DNA of 46,858 bases from NCBI RefSeq assembly GCF_002752355.1, contig NZ_MRAV01000005.1:1-46858 (forward strand). The letters run 5' to 3'. Source of the stretch: Leucobacter sp. OLIS6 (GTDB taxonomy: Bacteria; Actinomycetota; Actinomycetes; Actinomycetales; Microbacteriaceae). Position 1 is the first letter of the stretch; each line of letters opens with the position of its first letter. The translations under genes and the position numbers were made by a program. Below the pieces are notes generated by a model. The model worked only from the letters and a program-made list of their open reading frames with translations. It had not been told where the DNA came from and did no database searches. This document shows positions 32,081 to 40,181 of this stretch, piece by piece.

Positions 32081-33430
32081 CTGCGCGGACGCCAGCACGG
32101 CCGCGCGCTCCCCCATGCGGATCGCTCCGTCGATGTGCGTGTATCCGAGCCCCGCGATGTCGGAGCAGGCGAAGTGGATCGGCCCGACCGAGGACCGCAC
32201 CAGCTCCTCGTAGCGGGTGATCCCGCCGATGCCTGGGCTCGTGCCGTAGGCGCCGCGCGTGTACTCCTCGTCGATCCAATCGCTCTCGGTGTAGAACGCC
32301 GGCGCGAGCGCCGCGTCGCCGAAGTACTTCGCGAAGGACCCGAGGATCGCCGCGCGGCGCGCCTCCGGCTCCAGCTCGAGCATCGCGTCCGCCTGCCGGT
32401 CCGAGACGAAACCGACGAGCGTCCCGCCCGCGTAGTCGGGCGCGGTGTTGTCGTAGACCTCGTGCACGATCTCGTGAGGACCGTAAGTGCTGCCCGAGAG
32501 CCCCTCCGCGCGCCAGAACGGCTCGTCGTAGAACGCCTGCACCTTGATCACGCTCCCCATCGAGAACTGCTGCAGCATCTGCGCCTTGCGCCCGGGCAGC
32601 GGCGGCTCGAAATCGATCCGCGAGACCAGGTGCGGTCCGAGCGCGACGATCGCCGCCCGCGCGCGGACGGTGACCCCGGCGCCCGTGACCGTCACACCGT
32701 CCGCATCCCGCACGACCGATCGCACATCGGTGTTCAGCCGGATCCGCTCGGCCCCGACCTCCTCGGCGAGACGGAACGGCACGTTGTGCATGCCGCCCAG
32801 CACCCGCTCGTTGAGCACGAGGTCGAGATCGGCGAGATCGGTGAATCCGCCGGCGCTCGCCGCCATGACGAGTGCCGCGAGCAAGGAGAACGCCTCCGCG
32901 GGCTTCGTGAGCATGCCGCCCGAGACGAAGGGGGCGACGAACGCGACCGCGTCCTCGTCGGCGGTGTTCGCTCGCAGCCAGGCCTCGAACGAGATCGCGT
33001 CGAATTCCGCGGCTCGGGGGTGGGTCCACGGTTCGAAGGGATCGACCTCCTTCGAGAGGACATCGAGCTCCTCGCTCAGCCGCTCGATCTCGGCGAGCGT
33101 GCCCGCGGCGAGCGGCGGCAGGTCCGTCGCGTGCCGGATCCGGGTACCGGCACGGTCGATGTAGATCTCGTCGCCGTGCCGGTAGCGTGCGAAGGTTTCG
33201 AGCCCCAGCTCATCGATGAACGCGATCAGCCGTTCCTGGTCGGGCGCCACCCACTGGCCGCCGACCTCGATCAGGAAGCCGTTCGACAGGTCCGACTTCA
33301 CCCGTCCGCCGACGCGATCCCGCGCCTCCAGCACGACGACCTCCCGGCCCGACTGACGCAGTCGGTGCGCGGCGGTGAGCCCGGCGACGCCCGCTCCGAT
33401 GACGACGACGTCGGTTTCGATGTGCTCCAT
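32078..33430 (-). CDS. Flavin monoamine oxidase family protein
   Basis: A 450-residue FAD-dependent amine oxidase. The dinucleotide-binding motif DVVVIGAGVAGLTAAHRLRQSG (from residue 7) and VVLEARDRVGGRV are intact, with the substrate-domain segment FSMGSVIKVQAFYDEPFW and the C-terminal FAD segment FACSDIAGLGYTHIDGAIRMG. Relatives oxidise putrescine, tyramine or other amines to aldehydes with H2O2. The ATG at 33430 lies at the family N-terminus; an in-frame upstream start is less likely. Divergent from the TetR regulator, which may control it. Aldehydes formed could be taken by the aldehyde dehydrogenase at 45.2-46.6 kb, but this is only inferred. Confidence 0.91.
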   Translation of the reverse strand: MEHIETDVVVIGAGVAGLTAAHRLRQSGREVVVLEARDRVGGRVKSDLSNGFLIEVGGQWVAPDQERLIAFIDELGLETFARYRHGDEIYIDRAGTRIRHATDLPPLAAGTLAEIERLSEELDVLSKEVDPFEPWTHPRAAEFDAISFEAWLRANTADEDAVAFVAPFVSGGMLTKPAEAFSLLAALVMAASAGGFTDLADLDLVLNERVLGGMHNVPFRLAEEVGAERIRLNTDVRSVVRDADGVTVTGAGVTVRARAAIVALGPHLVSRIDFEPPLPGRKAQMLQQFSMGSVIKVQAFYDEPFWRAEGLSGSTYGPHEIVHEVYDNTAPDYAGGTLVGFVSDRQADAMLELEPEARRAAILGSFAKYFGDAALAPAFYTESDWIDEEYTRGAYGTSPGIGGITRYEELVRSSVGPIHFACSDIAGLGYTHIDGAIRMGERAAVLASAQ

Positions 33431-33505
33431 GAGCTGCCCTTCCTCGGGTTCGCGACCGCCGGTTCGGCGATCCGCTCGCAACAGTGTGCGCGGTCGCGGT
33501 CCGCC

Positions 33506-33524
33506 GGCGGCGTGATTCGCCGCC
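33506..33524. promoter_or_regulatory. Inverted repeat between amine oxidase and TetR genes
   Basis: GGCGGCG-TGATT-CGCCGCC, a perfect 7-bp dyad in the 140-base divergent intergenic region, 46 bases before the TetR start. A possible TetR operator; no other evidence. Confidence 0.35.
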
Positions 33525-33570
33525 TGCGTTCAATTTCTGCACGCACCCATCAGCCGATACCGTTGCATCC

Positions 33571-34272
33571 ATGGGTGAAGTTGCCTCGAGCGAGGCCGAT
33601 GCGAACGCATCGGCGTTCAATTCCCGGGGACGGGGCCGGCCGCGCGTTCCTCGGCTCGACCGTGCCAGGATCACCGCGGCGGCGCTCGCGCTGATCCGAT
33701 CGGGCGGGCTGCAGCGGCTCACGATGCGCGCCCTCGCCGAACGCCTGAACGTCTCCCCCGGCGCGCTGTACCACCACGTGGAATCCCGGGGCACGGTGCT
33801 CGCCTGGGTGCAGGAGGAGGTCAGCGCGCACCTGAACGTCTCGGGCTTTGGCGCGCTGTCGCTGCGGGAGGCGCTCGCGCAGTGGGCCTGGAGCTATCTG
33901 CGGTTCCTCCGCGCGCATCCGGCCCTCGTCGACGTGATCGTCGCCGTGCCCGTCGCGCAGACCGCCGCGACCTCGCTGATGTATCAGCGCATCGCCGCCG
34001 CGTTCCGCACGGCCGGATGGTACGACCGCAGCATCCTGCCGTCGCTGAGCGCGATCGAGACGTTCATCTTCGGTGCGGCGCTCGATTCCGTCGGCCCCGA
34101 AAACGTCTACGAGCCCGAACCGAACTCGGGCGCCGCCGTGCTCGGCGACACCCAAGCCGCATTCGCCGCACTCGTGCAGGAGACCGGTGAGCACGAGCAC
34201 GACCTGGTCTTCCAACTCGGTCTCGATGCCATGCTCACCGGTCTCCAGATGCGCTGGGGCGACAGGCGCTGA
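33571..34272 (+). CDS. TetR/AcrR-family transcriptional regulator
   Basis: A 233-residue regulator. After a ~20-residue low-complexity N-terminus it has RLDRARITAAALALIRSGGLQRLTMRALAERLNVSPGALYHHVESRGTVLAWV, the TetR HTH with recognition helix near SPGALYHHV. The C-terminal helices (~90-233) form a ligand and dimer domain of the TetR_C type, not assignable to a ligand. The ATG at 33571 is preceded by TACCGT seven bases upstream, so it may be leaderless. Divergent from the amine oxidase, which it probably represses. It ends four bases before the convergent ABC ATPase. Confidence 0.9.
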   Translation: MGEVASSEADANASAFNSRGRGRPRVPRLDRARITAAALALIRSGGLQRLTMRALAERLNVSPGALYHHVESRGTVLAWVQEEVSAHLNVSGFGALSLREALAQWAWSYLRFLRAHPALVDVIVAVPVAQTAATSLMYQRIAAAFRTAGWYDRSILPSLSAIETFIFGAALDSVGPENVYEPEPNSGAAVLGDTQAAFAALVQETGEHEHDLVFQLGLDAMLTGLQMRWGDRR

Positions 34273-34276
34273 GGCG

Positions 34277-35110
34277 CTACATCACGCTCTCGAGGAAGTT
34301 GCGCGTGCGCTGCCGCTGCGGGGCGTCGATCACTTCGGCGGGCGGACCCGCTTCGACGACCACGCCGCCGTCCATGAACACGACCTGGTCGGCCACGCTG
34401 CGCGCGAAGCCGATCTCGTGCGTGACCACGATCATCGTCATCCCGTCGCGAGCGAGCTCCTTCATCACGTCGAGCACGTCGCCGACGAGTTCGGGATCGA
34501 GCGCGGAGGTCGGCTCGTCGAACAGCATCAGCTTCGGATCCATGGCGAGCGCCCGCGCGATGGCGACGCGCTGCTGCTGACCCCCCGAGAGCTGAGCCGG
34601 GTAGTGGCCCGCGAAGTCCTCGAGTCCGACCCGCGCGAGCAGGTCCATCGCCCGCTGCCGTGCGAGGGGCCGGGCTCGTCCCACCACGCCCACGGGCGCC
34701 TCGACCACGTTCTCGAGCGCGGTCATGTGCGGGAACAGGTTGAATCTCTGGAACACCATGCCGATGCCGCGCCGCTGCTTCGCGATCTGCTTCGGCGTCA
34801 TCTCGTGGATCCGGTGCCCGGCCTGCCGGTAGCCGATCAGTTCGCCGTCGACGATGATCCGCCCGCCGTCGATGGTCTCGAGGTGGTTGACGCAGCGCAG
34901 CAGCGTCGACTTGCCCGAACCCGACGGTCCGAGCAGCACCGTCACGGTGCCGGCTGGCACCTCGAGCGAGACGTCGCGCAGCACCTGGTGCGCACCGAAG
35001 CTCTTGCGGACCCGGCGGATCTGCACGAGCGCATCGGATGCGGCGAGCGCTCCCGGCACCTGTGCGGAGTCGGCGTGCGCCGCGATGGCCTGATTCTCGA
35101 TCGCGCTCAT
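34277..35110 (-). CDS. Amino-acid ABC transporter ATP-binding protein
   Basis: A 277-residue ABC ATPase of the polar amino-acid type. A ~30-residue extension precedes the core. Walker A is GPSGSGKST (61-69). The Q-loop ([18 protein letters not shown]), signature [15 protein letters not shown], Walker [17 protein letters not shown] and switch His in VVTHEIGF are intact. It completes the sbp-permease-ATPase importer on the minus strand; the ATG at 35110 overlaps the permease stop (TGATG). Confidence 0.94.
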   Translation of the reverse strand: MSAIENQAIAAHADSAQVPGALAASDALVQIRRVRKSFGAHQVLRDVSLEVPAGTVTVLLGPSGSGKSTLLRCVNHLETIDGGRIIVDGELIGYRQAGHRIHEMTPKQIAKQRRGIGMVFQRFNLFPHMTALENVVEAPVGVVGRARPLARQRAMDLLARVGLEDFAGHYPAQLSGGQQQRVAIARALAMDPKLMLFDEPTSALDPELVGDVLDVMKELARDGMTMIVVTHEIGFARSVADQVVFMDGGVVVEAGPPAEVIDAPQRQRTRNFLESVM

Positions 35111-36087
35111 CAGCCGATCACCTCCGTCATCTGCGTCGCGGGGGCGGGCTCGGGGCCCGGTCTGCGGCGGTCGAGCATGGCGCGGAACCGCTGGAGCGGC
35201 GTGGGTGGCAGGGAACGGCTCGAGCCGCGTCCGAAGCGACGCTCCAGGTAGTACTGCGGCACCGAGAGGATCGTGGTCATGATCAGATACCAGATGCTCG
35301 CGACGACCAGCAGCTCGACCTGCTTGAGGTTCTGGGCCGAGATCATGGTCGCGGCGGTGTAGACCTCGGGTACCGCGATCACCATGAGCAGCGAGGTGTT
35401 CTTCAGCATCGAGATCGTCTCGTTGCCCATCGGCGGGATGATCACGCGCATCGCCTGCGGCAGCAGGACCCGACGGAAGGTGTAGACGGGCGACATGCCG
35501 AGCGAGTACGCCGCCTCCCGCTGCCCCTCGTCGACCGAGAGCATGCCCGCGCGCACGATCTCCGAGGAGTAGGCGGCCTGGTTCAGGGTCAGCGCGAGCG
35601 TGCCGGCGACGAAGGCGTTGATGAGATCGTTCGTGTTCACCTGCCAGAAGACGACGTCGGTGAGCGGGATCCCGAGCGTCAGCTTCTCGTAGAGCAGGCC
35701 CAGGTAGCCCCAGAGCACGATCTGCACGATCTGCGGGGTGCCGCGGAACACCCAGACGTAGAACCAGGCGACGCCCGACAGCACCGGATTCTTCGAGAGC
35801 CGCATCGCCGCCACGAGCACGGCGAGCAGCGTCGACACGAGCATCGAGATGAGCGTGATGAGGACCGTCAGGCCGACGCCGGCCAGGATCCGCGGATCGA
35901 ACACGAACGTGCCGACCGTCGCGAAGTCGAGGTTGGGGTTCGTGCCGACCGAGTACAGGAAGAAGGCCAGCACCAGGATCACCGCGACCGCGCCGACCCA
36001 GCGCCACGGATGGCGGAGCGGGATCGCGTCGACGTCGTCCTCGGTGCTCAGCTGCAGCGATCCCGCTGCGGGAGCCGCGACGGTCAC
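35110..36087 (-). CDS. Amino-acid ABC transporter permease
   Basis: A 325-residue permease with a ~30-residue cytosolic N-terminus and about five or six helices. The loop segments FYVWVFRGTPQIVQIVLW and EGQREAAYSLGMSPVYTFRRVLLPQAMRVIIPPMGN (EAA loop) are clear. The C-terminal tail (~45 residues, Arg/Pro-rich) is longer than usual. GTG start at 36087, overlapping the stop of the binding protein (GTGA). Only one permease is encoded, so the pore is probably a homodimer. Confidence 0.93.
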   Translation of the reverse strand: MTVAAPAAGSLQLSTEDDVDAIPLRHPWRWVGAVAVILVLAFFLYSVGTNPNLDFATVGTFVFDPRILAGVGLTVLITLISMLVSTLLAVLVAAMRLSKNPVLSGVAWFYVWVFRGTPQIVQIVLWGYLGLLYEKLTLGIPLTDVVFWQVNTNDLINAFVAGTLALTLNQAAYSSEIVRAGMLSVDEGQREAAYSLGMSPVYTFRRVLLPQAMRVIIPPMGNETISMLKNTSLLMVIAVPEVYTAATMISAQNLKQVELLVVASIWYLIMTTILSVPQYYLERRFGRGSSRSLPPTPLQRFRAMLDRRRPGPEPAPATQMTEVIG

Positions 36088-37013
36088 TGGCTCTTCCCGC
36101 CCTGGTTGACCTCGGCGGCCTTCACCCCGTAGGCCTCCATGTGGTTGCGCTCGAGCACCTTCTGGTAGCTGCCGTCGTCGATGAGGGCCTGCAGGGTCTT
36201 CTGCATCGCGTCGACGAGCTGGGTGTTGCTCTTCAGGACGCCGATGCCGCTGTAGACCGGGTTGAATCCGGCGGGGTTCTCGGGATCGCGCACGATCTCG
36301 TAGGCCTTGCCGTCGTCGGTCGTCGCGGCGACGTAGTCGGCGACGACCGCGTCGGCCGAGTAGGCGTCGCTCTTCCCGGCACGCAGCGCGGTGAGGGCGT
36401 CGAGGTCGGTCGGGAGCTCCATGACGGTGACGGGTGCGCCGCTGCACTTCGTGGCACGCAGCAGCTCGCCCTGGATCGTGGACTTCTGGACCGACACCGT
36501 CTTCCCGCAGAGCGCGCTCTGCCCGGTGATCTTCTTCGGGTTGCCCGGTTTCACGAGGATCGCGAACCCGCCGTGCGTGTAGTCGATGTAGGTGATCGTC
36601 TGCTCGCGCTCGGGGGTGTCGTTCATGCCGCTCATGATGATGTCGTGCTTCTTCGCCTGCATCGACGGGATCACGCTGTCGAAGGCCTGCTTCGAGAGCA
36701 CCACATCGACGCTCAGCTTCTGCCCGATGAGACGCCCGAGCTCGGGATCGAAACCGATCTCCCGGTTGTTCGCGTCGTAGGCCGAGAGCGGCGGGAAGGG
36801 GATGTCGACGGCGATGTCGATCGACCCCTTCTTCTGAATGTCCTCGGGCAGCAGCTTCTTCAGCGACGGATCGGCCTTGGTGCTGACCTCGTCACCCTTC
36901 GGGAGGTTCGGCTTGCCGCTGTCGGCGCCCCCACCTCCGCCCGAGCAGCCGGTGAGCAGCAGGGCCGAGACGGCGGCCACGCCGATGAGGGTACGGGAGA
37001 CGTGCTTGCGCAT
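36084..37013 (-). CDS. Amino-acid ABC transporter substrate-binding lipoprotein
   Basis: A 309-residue family-3 solute-binding protein. Signal sequence with lipobox LLLTGC (Cys23), then a Gly/Ser linker and the binding domain (GSIDIAVDIPFPPLSAYDANNREIGFDPELGRLIGQKL, TYIDYTHGGFAILVKPGNP, LPTDLDALTALRAGKSDAYSADAVVADYVA). An AAGGA-type ribosome site precedes the ATG at 37013. First gene of the importer operon, following lysA on the same strand but separated by a hairpin. Ligand is probably an amino acid. Confidence 0.93.
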   Translation of the reverse strand: MRKHVSRTLIGVAAVSALLLTGCSGGGGGADSGKPNLPKGDEVSTKADPSLKKLLPEDIQKKGSIDIAVDIPFPPLSAYDANNREIGFDPELGRLIGQKLSVDVVLSKQAFDSVIPSMQAKKHDIIMSGMNDTPEREQTITYIDYTHGGFAILVKPGNPKKITGQSALCGKTVSVQKSTIQGELLRATKCSGAPVTVMELPTDLDALTALRAGKSDAYSADAVVADYVAATTDDGKAYEIVRDPENPAGFNPVYSGIGVLKSNTQLVDAMQKTLQALIDDGSYQKVLERNHMEAYGVKAAEVNQGGKSQ

Positions 37014-37099
37014 GGTGACAGGTCCTTCTTCATTGGAGGATGGTCGTGGTCGTGGTCGGTTCGGGAGCAGTGGGGCGCGGCCGCGGGCCGCAATGGAAA

Positions 37100-37125
37100 C
37101 GGGGCCGGGCGCGAGCCCGACCCCG
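37100..37125 (-). terminator. Hairpin terminator after lysA
   Basis: An 11-bp stem with one mismatch (CGGGGTCGGGC paired with GCCCGGCCCCG on the minus strand) and a 4-base loop, followed by TTTCC. It starts five bases after the lysA stop and separates lysA from the transporter genes. Confidence 0.7.
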
Positions 37126-37130
37126 AGGTC

Positions 37131-38465
37131 TTATCCGGCGAGCGCCGGCGCGTGCACTGCGAGGAGATCCTCGTAGGTCTCGCGTCGCGCGACGAGGCGG
37201 GCCTCGCCGTCGCGCACGAACACGATCGCCGGCTTCAGCGCGCCGTTGTAGTTGTTCGCCATGGTGTACGAATAGGCGCCGGTCGTCGCCATGACGAGCA
37301 CGTCGCCGACGCGCGCCGGAGGCAGCTGGGCCCGGTCGACCAGCAGGTCGCCGGACTCGCACTGACGGCCGACCACCTGGGCGGTCTCGATCCAGGGCTC
37401 GTCGAGGCGGTTCGCCAGCACGGGCTCGTAGCGCTGCTCGGTGAGCGCGATGTCGATGAGGTCGGCGAGGCCGCCGTCGACCGCGACGAAGGTCTTGCCG
37501 GTGTGCTTGACGGTGACCACGCGGTAGGCGGAGACGCCGGCGCGGGCGACGAGCGAGCGCCCCGGCTCGATCATGATGCGGGCGCCCTCGGGCAGGCTCG
37601 CGCGCGCCGCGGCGACGATCGCGTCGAGGTAGGACTCCACGCTCGGAGCGACCTCGTCGTAGGTGTACTTGACGCCGAGTCCGCCGCCGACATCGTAGGT
37701 GTCGAAGGTGCCCACCGTCGAGATCTTCTCGACGGCCTCTGCGAACTGCGCGGTGTCGAGGATCTGCGAGCCGATGTGCAGGTGCACGCCCTCGAACTCC
37801 ATGAGCGGGTGCGCCTGCATGCGTGCGATCGCCTGGGCCGCCTGGTCCATGGGCAGCCCGAACTTCGAGTCGAGGCCGCCCGTGGCCTGCGAGGCGTGGG
37901 TCTTGGCGTCGACGCCGGGGATCACGCGCAGCAGCAGCTTCTGCGGCTTCGTCAGCAGGCGCTCCAGGCGGGTGATCTCGTCGTCGTTGTCGACGATGAT
38001 GGTGCCGATGCCCGCGTCGAGCGCCATGCGCAGCTCCGCGTCGCTCTTCGCGTTGCCGTGGAAGTGCAGACGGGCGGGATCGACGCCCGCGGCGAGCGCG
38101 AGCTGCAGCTCGCCGCCGCCCGCGATGTCGACCGAGAGGCCCTCCTCCTGCGCGAGCGCGTACATGCCGACGACGGGCAGCGACTTCGAGGCGAACAGCA
38201 CCTCCGAGTCGGGCCAGCGCTCGTGCAGGCCGTCGACGAAGCGGCGCACCTGGCGGCGCAGGCCGGCCTCGTCGAAGATCTGCAGCGGGGTGCCGTATTC
38301 CTCCACCAGGCGGGTGACGGGGATCCCGCCGATCGCGAGCTCGCCGCCCTCCGGGCCGTCGACGCGCGAGGATTCCTCGGGGAGGATGCTCCACAGCTCG
38401 CCGAGGCGGGTACCCTCGGGCGACGGCTGGTCGAGCGAGGTCTGCGGATCCTGGTGCGCGTTCAC
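37131..38465 (-). CDS. lysA: Diaminopimelate decarboxylase
   Basis: A 444-residue PLP enzyme of the alanine-racemase fold (fold III). PLP Lys94 lies in FASKSLP, and later motifs include HFHGNAKSDAE, HIGSQI, YDVGGGLGV, EPGRS and CESGD (Cys369), the last being the diaminopimelate decarboxylase signature that distinguishes it from ornithine decarboxylases (CDGxD). It converts meso-diaminopimelate to L-lysine. The N-terminus is about 40 residues long before the first strand. The GTG at 38465 has an AGGAG site. It is divergent from PucR and followed by an amino-acid importer rather than lysine-pathway genes, which is unusual. Confidence 0.88.
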   Translation of the reverse strand: MNAHQDPQTSLDQPSPEGTRLGELWSILPEESSRVDGPEGGELAIGGIPVTRLVEEYGTPLQIFDEAGLRRQVRRFVDGLHERWPDSEVLFASKSLPVVGMYALAQEEGLSVDIAGGGELQLALAAGVDPARLHFHGNAKSDAELRMALDAGIGTIIVDNDDEITRLERLLTKPQKLLLRVIPGVDAKTHASQATGGLDSKFGLPMDQAAQAIARMQAHPLMEFEGVHLHIGSQILDTAQFAEAVEKISTVGTFDTYDVGGGLGVKYTYDEVAPSVESYLDAIVAAARASLPEGARIMIEPGRSLVARAGVSAYRVVTVKHTGKTFVAVDGGLADLIDIALTEQRYEPVLANRLDEPWIETAQVVGRQCESGDLLVDRAQLPPARVGDVLVMATTGAYSYTMANNYNGALKPAIVFVRDGEARLVARRETYEDLLAVHAPALAG

Positions 38466-38534
38466 GGCGTCTCCTATCTGATCGATGGGTCGAGCCTACG
38501 GGCGCCGGCTTCGCAGATTCATGTCGATATCGCA

Positions 38535-38540
38535 TAGATT
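38535..38540 (+). promoter_or_regulatory. Leaderless -10 element of the PucR gene
   Basis: TAGATT, six bases (GTCATC), then ATG at 38547. A CGATATCG palindrome lies just upstream (38525-38532). Confidence 0.58.
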
Positions 38541-38546
38541 GTCATC

Positions 38547-40181
38547 ATGGATGCAGGGATTTCTCCAACCGTTCCGATCGTCGAGCCGCACATCGCGGTG
38601 ACGCTCGGCGGACTGCTCGCCCAGCTCGGCCCGCAGAGCGCGGAACTGCTCGGCCCCGCCGATACCGACCGCGAGGTGCTCGGCACCGAGTTCTACGATG
38701 CGCTCGACGAGCTCCCCGACGAGCCGGGGGCGATCCTGCTGGTCCCTTCGGGCTCCGCGCTCGCGACGACCGACCTCAGCGCCCTCGCGACCGCGGCTGC
38801 GGCGGCTCGCTACGCGGCCCTCGCGCTCAAGTGCCGCGACGGCGAGGTCGCGACGCTCACGGCCGTCGCGGAGACGAGCGGAATCCCGGTCCTGCGCGTG
38901 CACGAGCGCGTCGGCTGGCGCCTGTTCGAGGCGCTCATCTCGCAGCAGCTCGGGGAGCACCGCCACACCGAGGACGCGCACCTCGACCGCGGGGCCGAGC
39001 CGCTCTTCGCGCTCGCGAACGAGCTCGCGGAGTTCTTCGGGGGCTCCGTCGCGATCGAGGACCTCGGCCGACGGATCATCGCCTACTCCTCGGTCCCGGG
39101 GCAGGCCATCGACCCGTTCCGCACCCAGGGGATCCTGGCGCGCCACGTCCCGGATTCCCCGTTCAACGACGACCAGTACCGCACCGCGGTCCGTTCCGAC
39201 CTGCCCCTCAAGTACCCCCAGATGGGAGAGGAGCTCCCCCGCGTCGTCGCCGCGATCCGCGCCGGGGCGCTTCCGCTCGGCACCGTCTGGGCCATCGATC
39301 CCACCGGCGACGGCCCGATCACCGAGGAGCAGATCCGGCGGGTGCGCGGCGCGGCGGCCGTCGCCGCAGCGCACATGCTCAACGACCTCCGCGTGCGCGA
39401 CGCGGGGCGGATTCCGCGTGAGAACCGCCTGCGCACCCTCATCACAGGGTCCGGCGTCGTGGGATCCGAATTCGCCGAGCTCGGGATCCCCGAAGAGCGC
39501 GGCGCGGCGCTGCTCGGATTCGAGCCGGGCGGCCGCGGCGACGCCGCCGGTCGCGCGGCCGCGCTCGACCACCCGACCCGTCTCGCGCAACTGCGTACGA
39601 CGGTCCAGCGGCATCTCGCGGTGCACCGCCCCGAGGTCGTGACCGTGGCGCACGGCGGGCGGGTCTACGCGCTGTTCGCGTGCGACCGGCTGGACTCGGC
39701 GATCCGTCTCGCCGAGCCGCTGCTCCCGATCCTCGACCGGCTGCTCGACACCGGCACCGCCATCGCGGCCCCGGGGATCGTGCACCGCGCGGTCGAGGTC
39801 GCGCCGCACCGCGCCGTGGCCGATCGCCTCTTCGATACCGCGGCGCACTGGTCCGTGACCGACCGTGTGCTCACTCCGACGAGGCTGCGCCCGCTGCTGG
39901 TCTTCGAGCGCAGCGCCGAGCTGTTCGCGGCCGAGCCCGAGCTGCGGTTCCCCCAGATCCGGGCGCTCGTCGACGCCGATCGACCGGTCGCCGAGACCCT
40001 GCTGGCCTGGTGCCAGCGCTTCGGGAACGTCGCGCGCACCGCCGCCGACCTCGGCGTGCATGAGAACACCGTGCGCGCCCGGCTGCGACGCGCCGAACGC
40101 ACGCACGGGATCCCGCTCGAGGATCCGGATACGCTGCTGACCATCTGGCTGCAGCTGCGCAGCGAAGGAGTCGCCGAATGA
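38547..40181 (+). CDS. PucR-family transcriptional regulator
   Basis: A 544-residue regulator. The N-terminal ~130 residues resemble the PucR purine-catabolism domain, a middle region follows (NELAEFFGGSVAIEDLGRRIIAYSS), and the C-terminal HTH (about 495-535) reads WCQRFGNVARTAADLGVHENTVRARLRRAE, the PucR/CdaR HTH_30 type. Family members activate or repress nitrogen or amino-acid catabolic genes. It is divergent from lysA and its stop overlaps the sirtuin start (ATGA). Natural targets are probably these neighbours, but no defined operator was found. Confidence 0.9.
   Translation: MDAGISPTVPIVEPHIAVTLGGLLAQLGPQSAELLGPADTDREVLGTEFYDALDELPDEPGAILLVPSGSALATTDLSALATAAAAARYAALALKCRDGEVATLTAVAETSGIPVLRVHERVGWRLFEALISQQLGEHRHTEDAHLDRGAEPLFALANELAEFFGGSVAIEDLGRRIIAYSSVPGQAIDPFRTQGILARHVPDSPFNDDQYRTAVRSDLPLKYPQMGEELPRVVAAIRAGALPLGTVWAIDPTGDGPITEEQIRRVRGAAAVAAAHMLNDLRVRDAGRIPRENRLRTLITGSGVVGSEFAELGIPEERGAALLGFEPGGRGDAAGRAAALDHPTRLAQLRTTVQRHLAVHRPEVVTVAHGGRVYALFACDRLDSAIRLAEPLLPILDRLLDTGTAIAAPGIVHRAVEVAPHRAVADRLFDTAAHWSVTDRVLTPTRLRPLLVFERSAELFAAEPELRFPQIRALVDADRPVAETLLAWCQRFGNVARTAADLGVHENTVRARLRRAERTHGIPLEDPDTLLTIWLQLRSEGVAE

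Noticed and set aside
37042..37059. GGTCGT-type short repeat before the binding-protein gene as an operator
   Set aside because: Only a simple three-unit repeat (GGTCGT, GGTCGT, GGTCGG) with no dyad or promoter relation; likely chance.
38466..38546. Lysine riboswitch upstream of lysA
   Set aside because: The gap is only 81 bases, shared with a divergent promoter, and shows no riboswitch-like stems.
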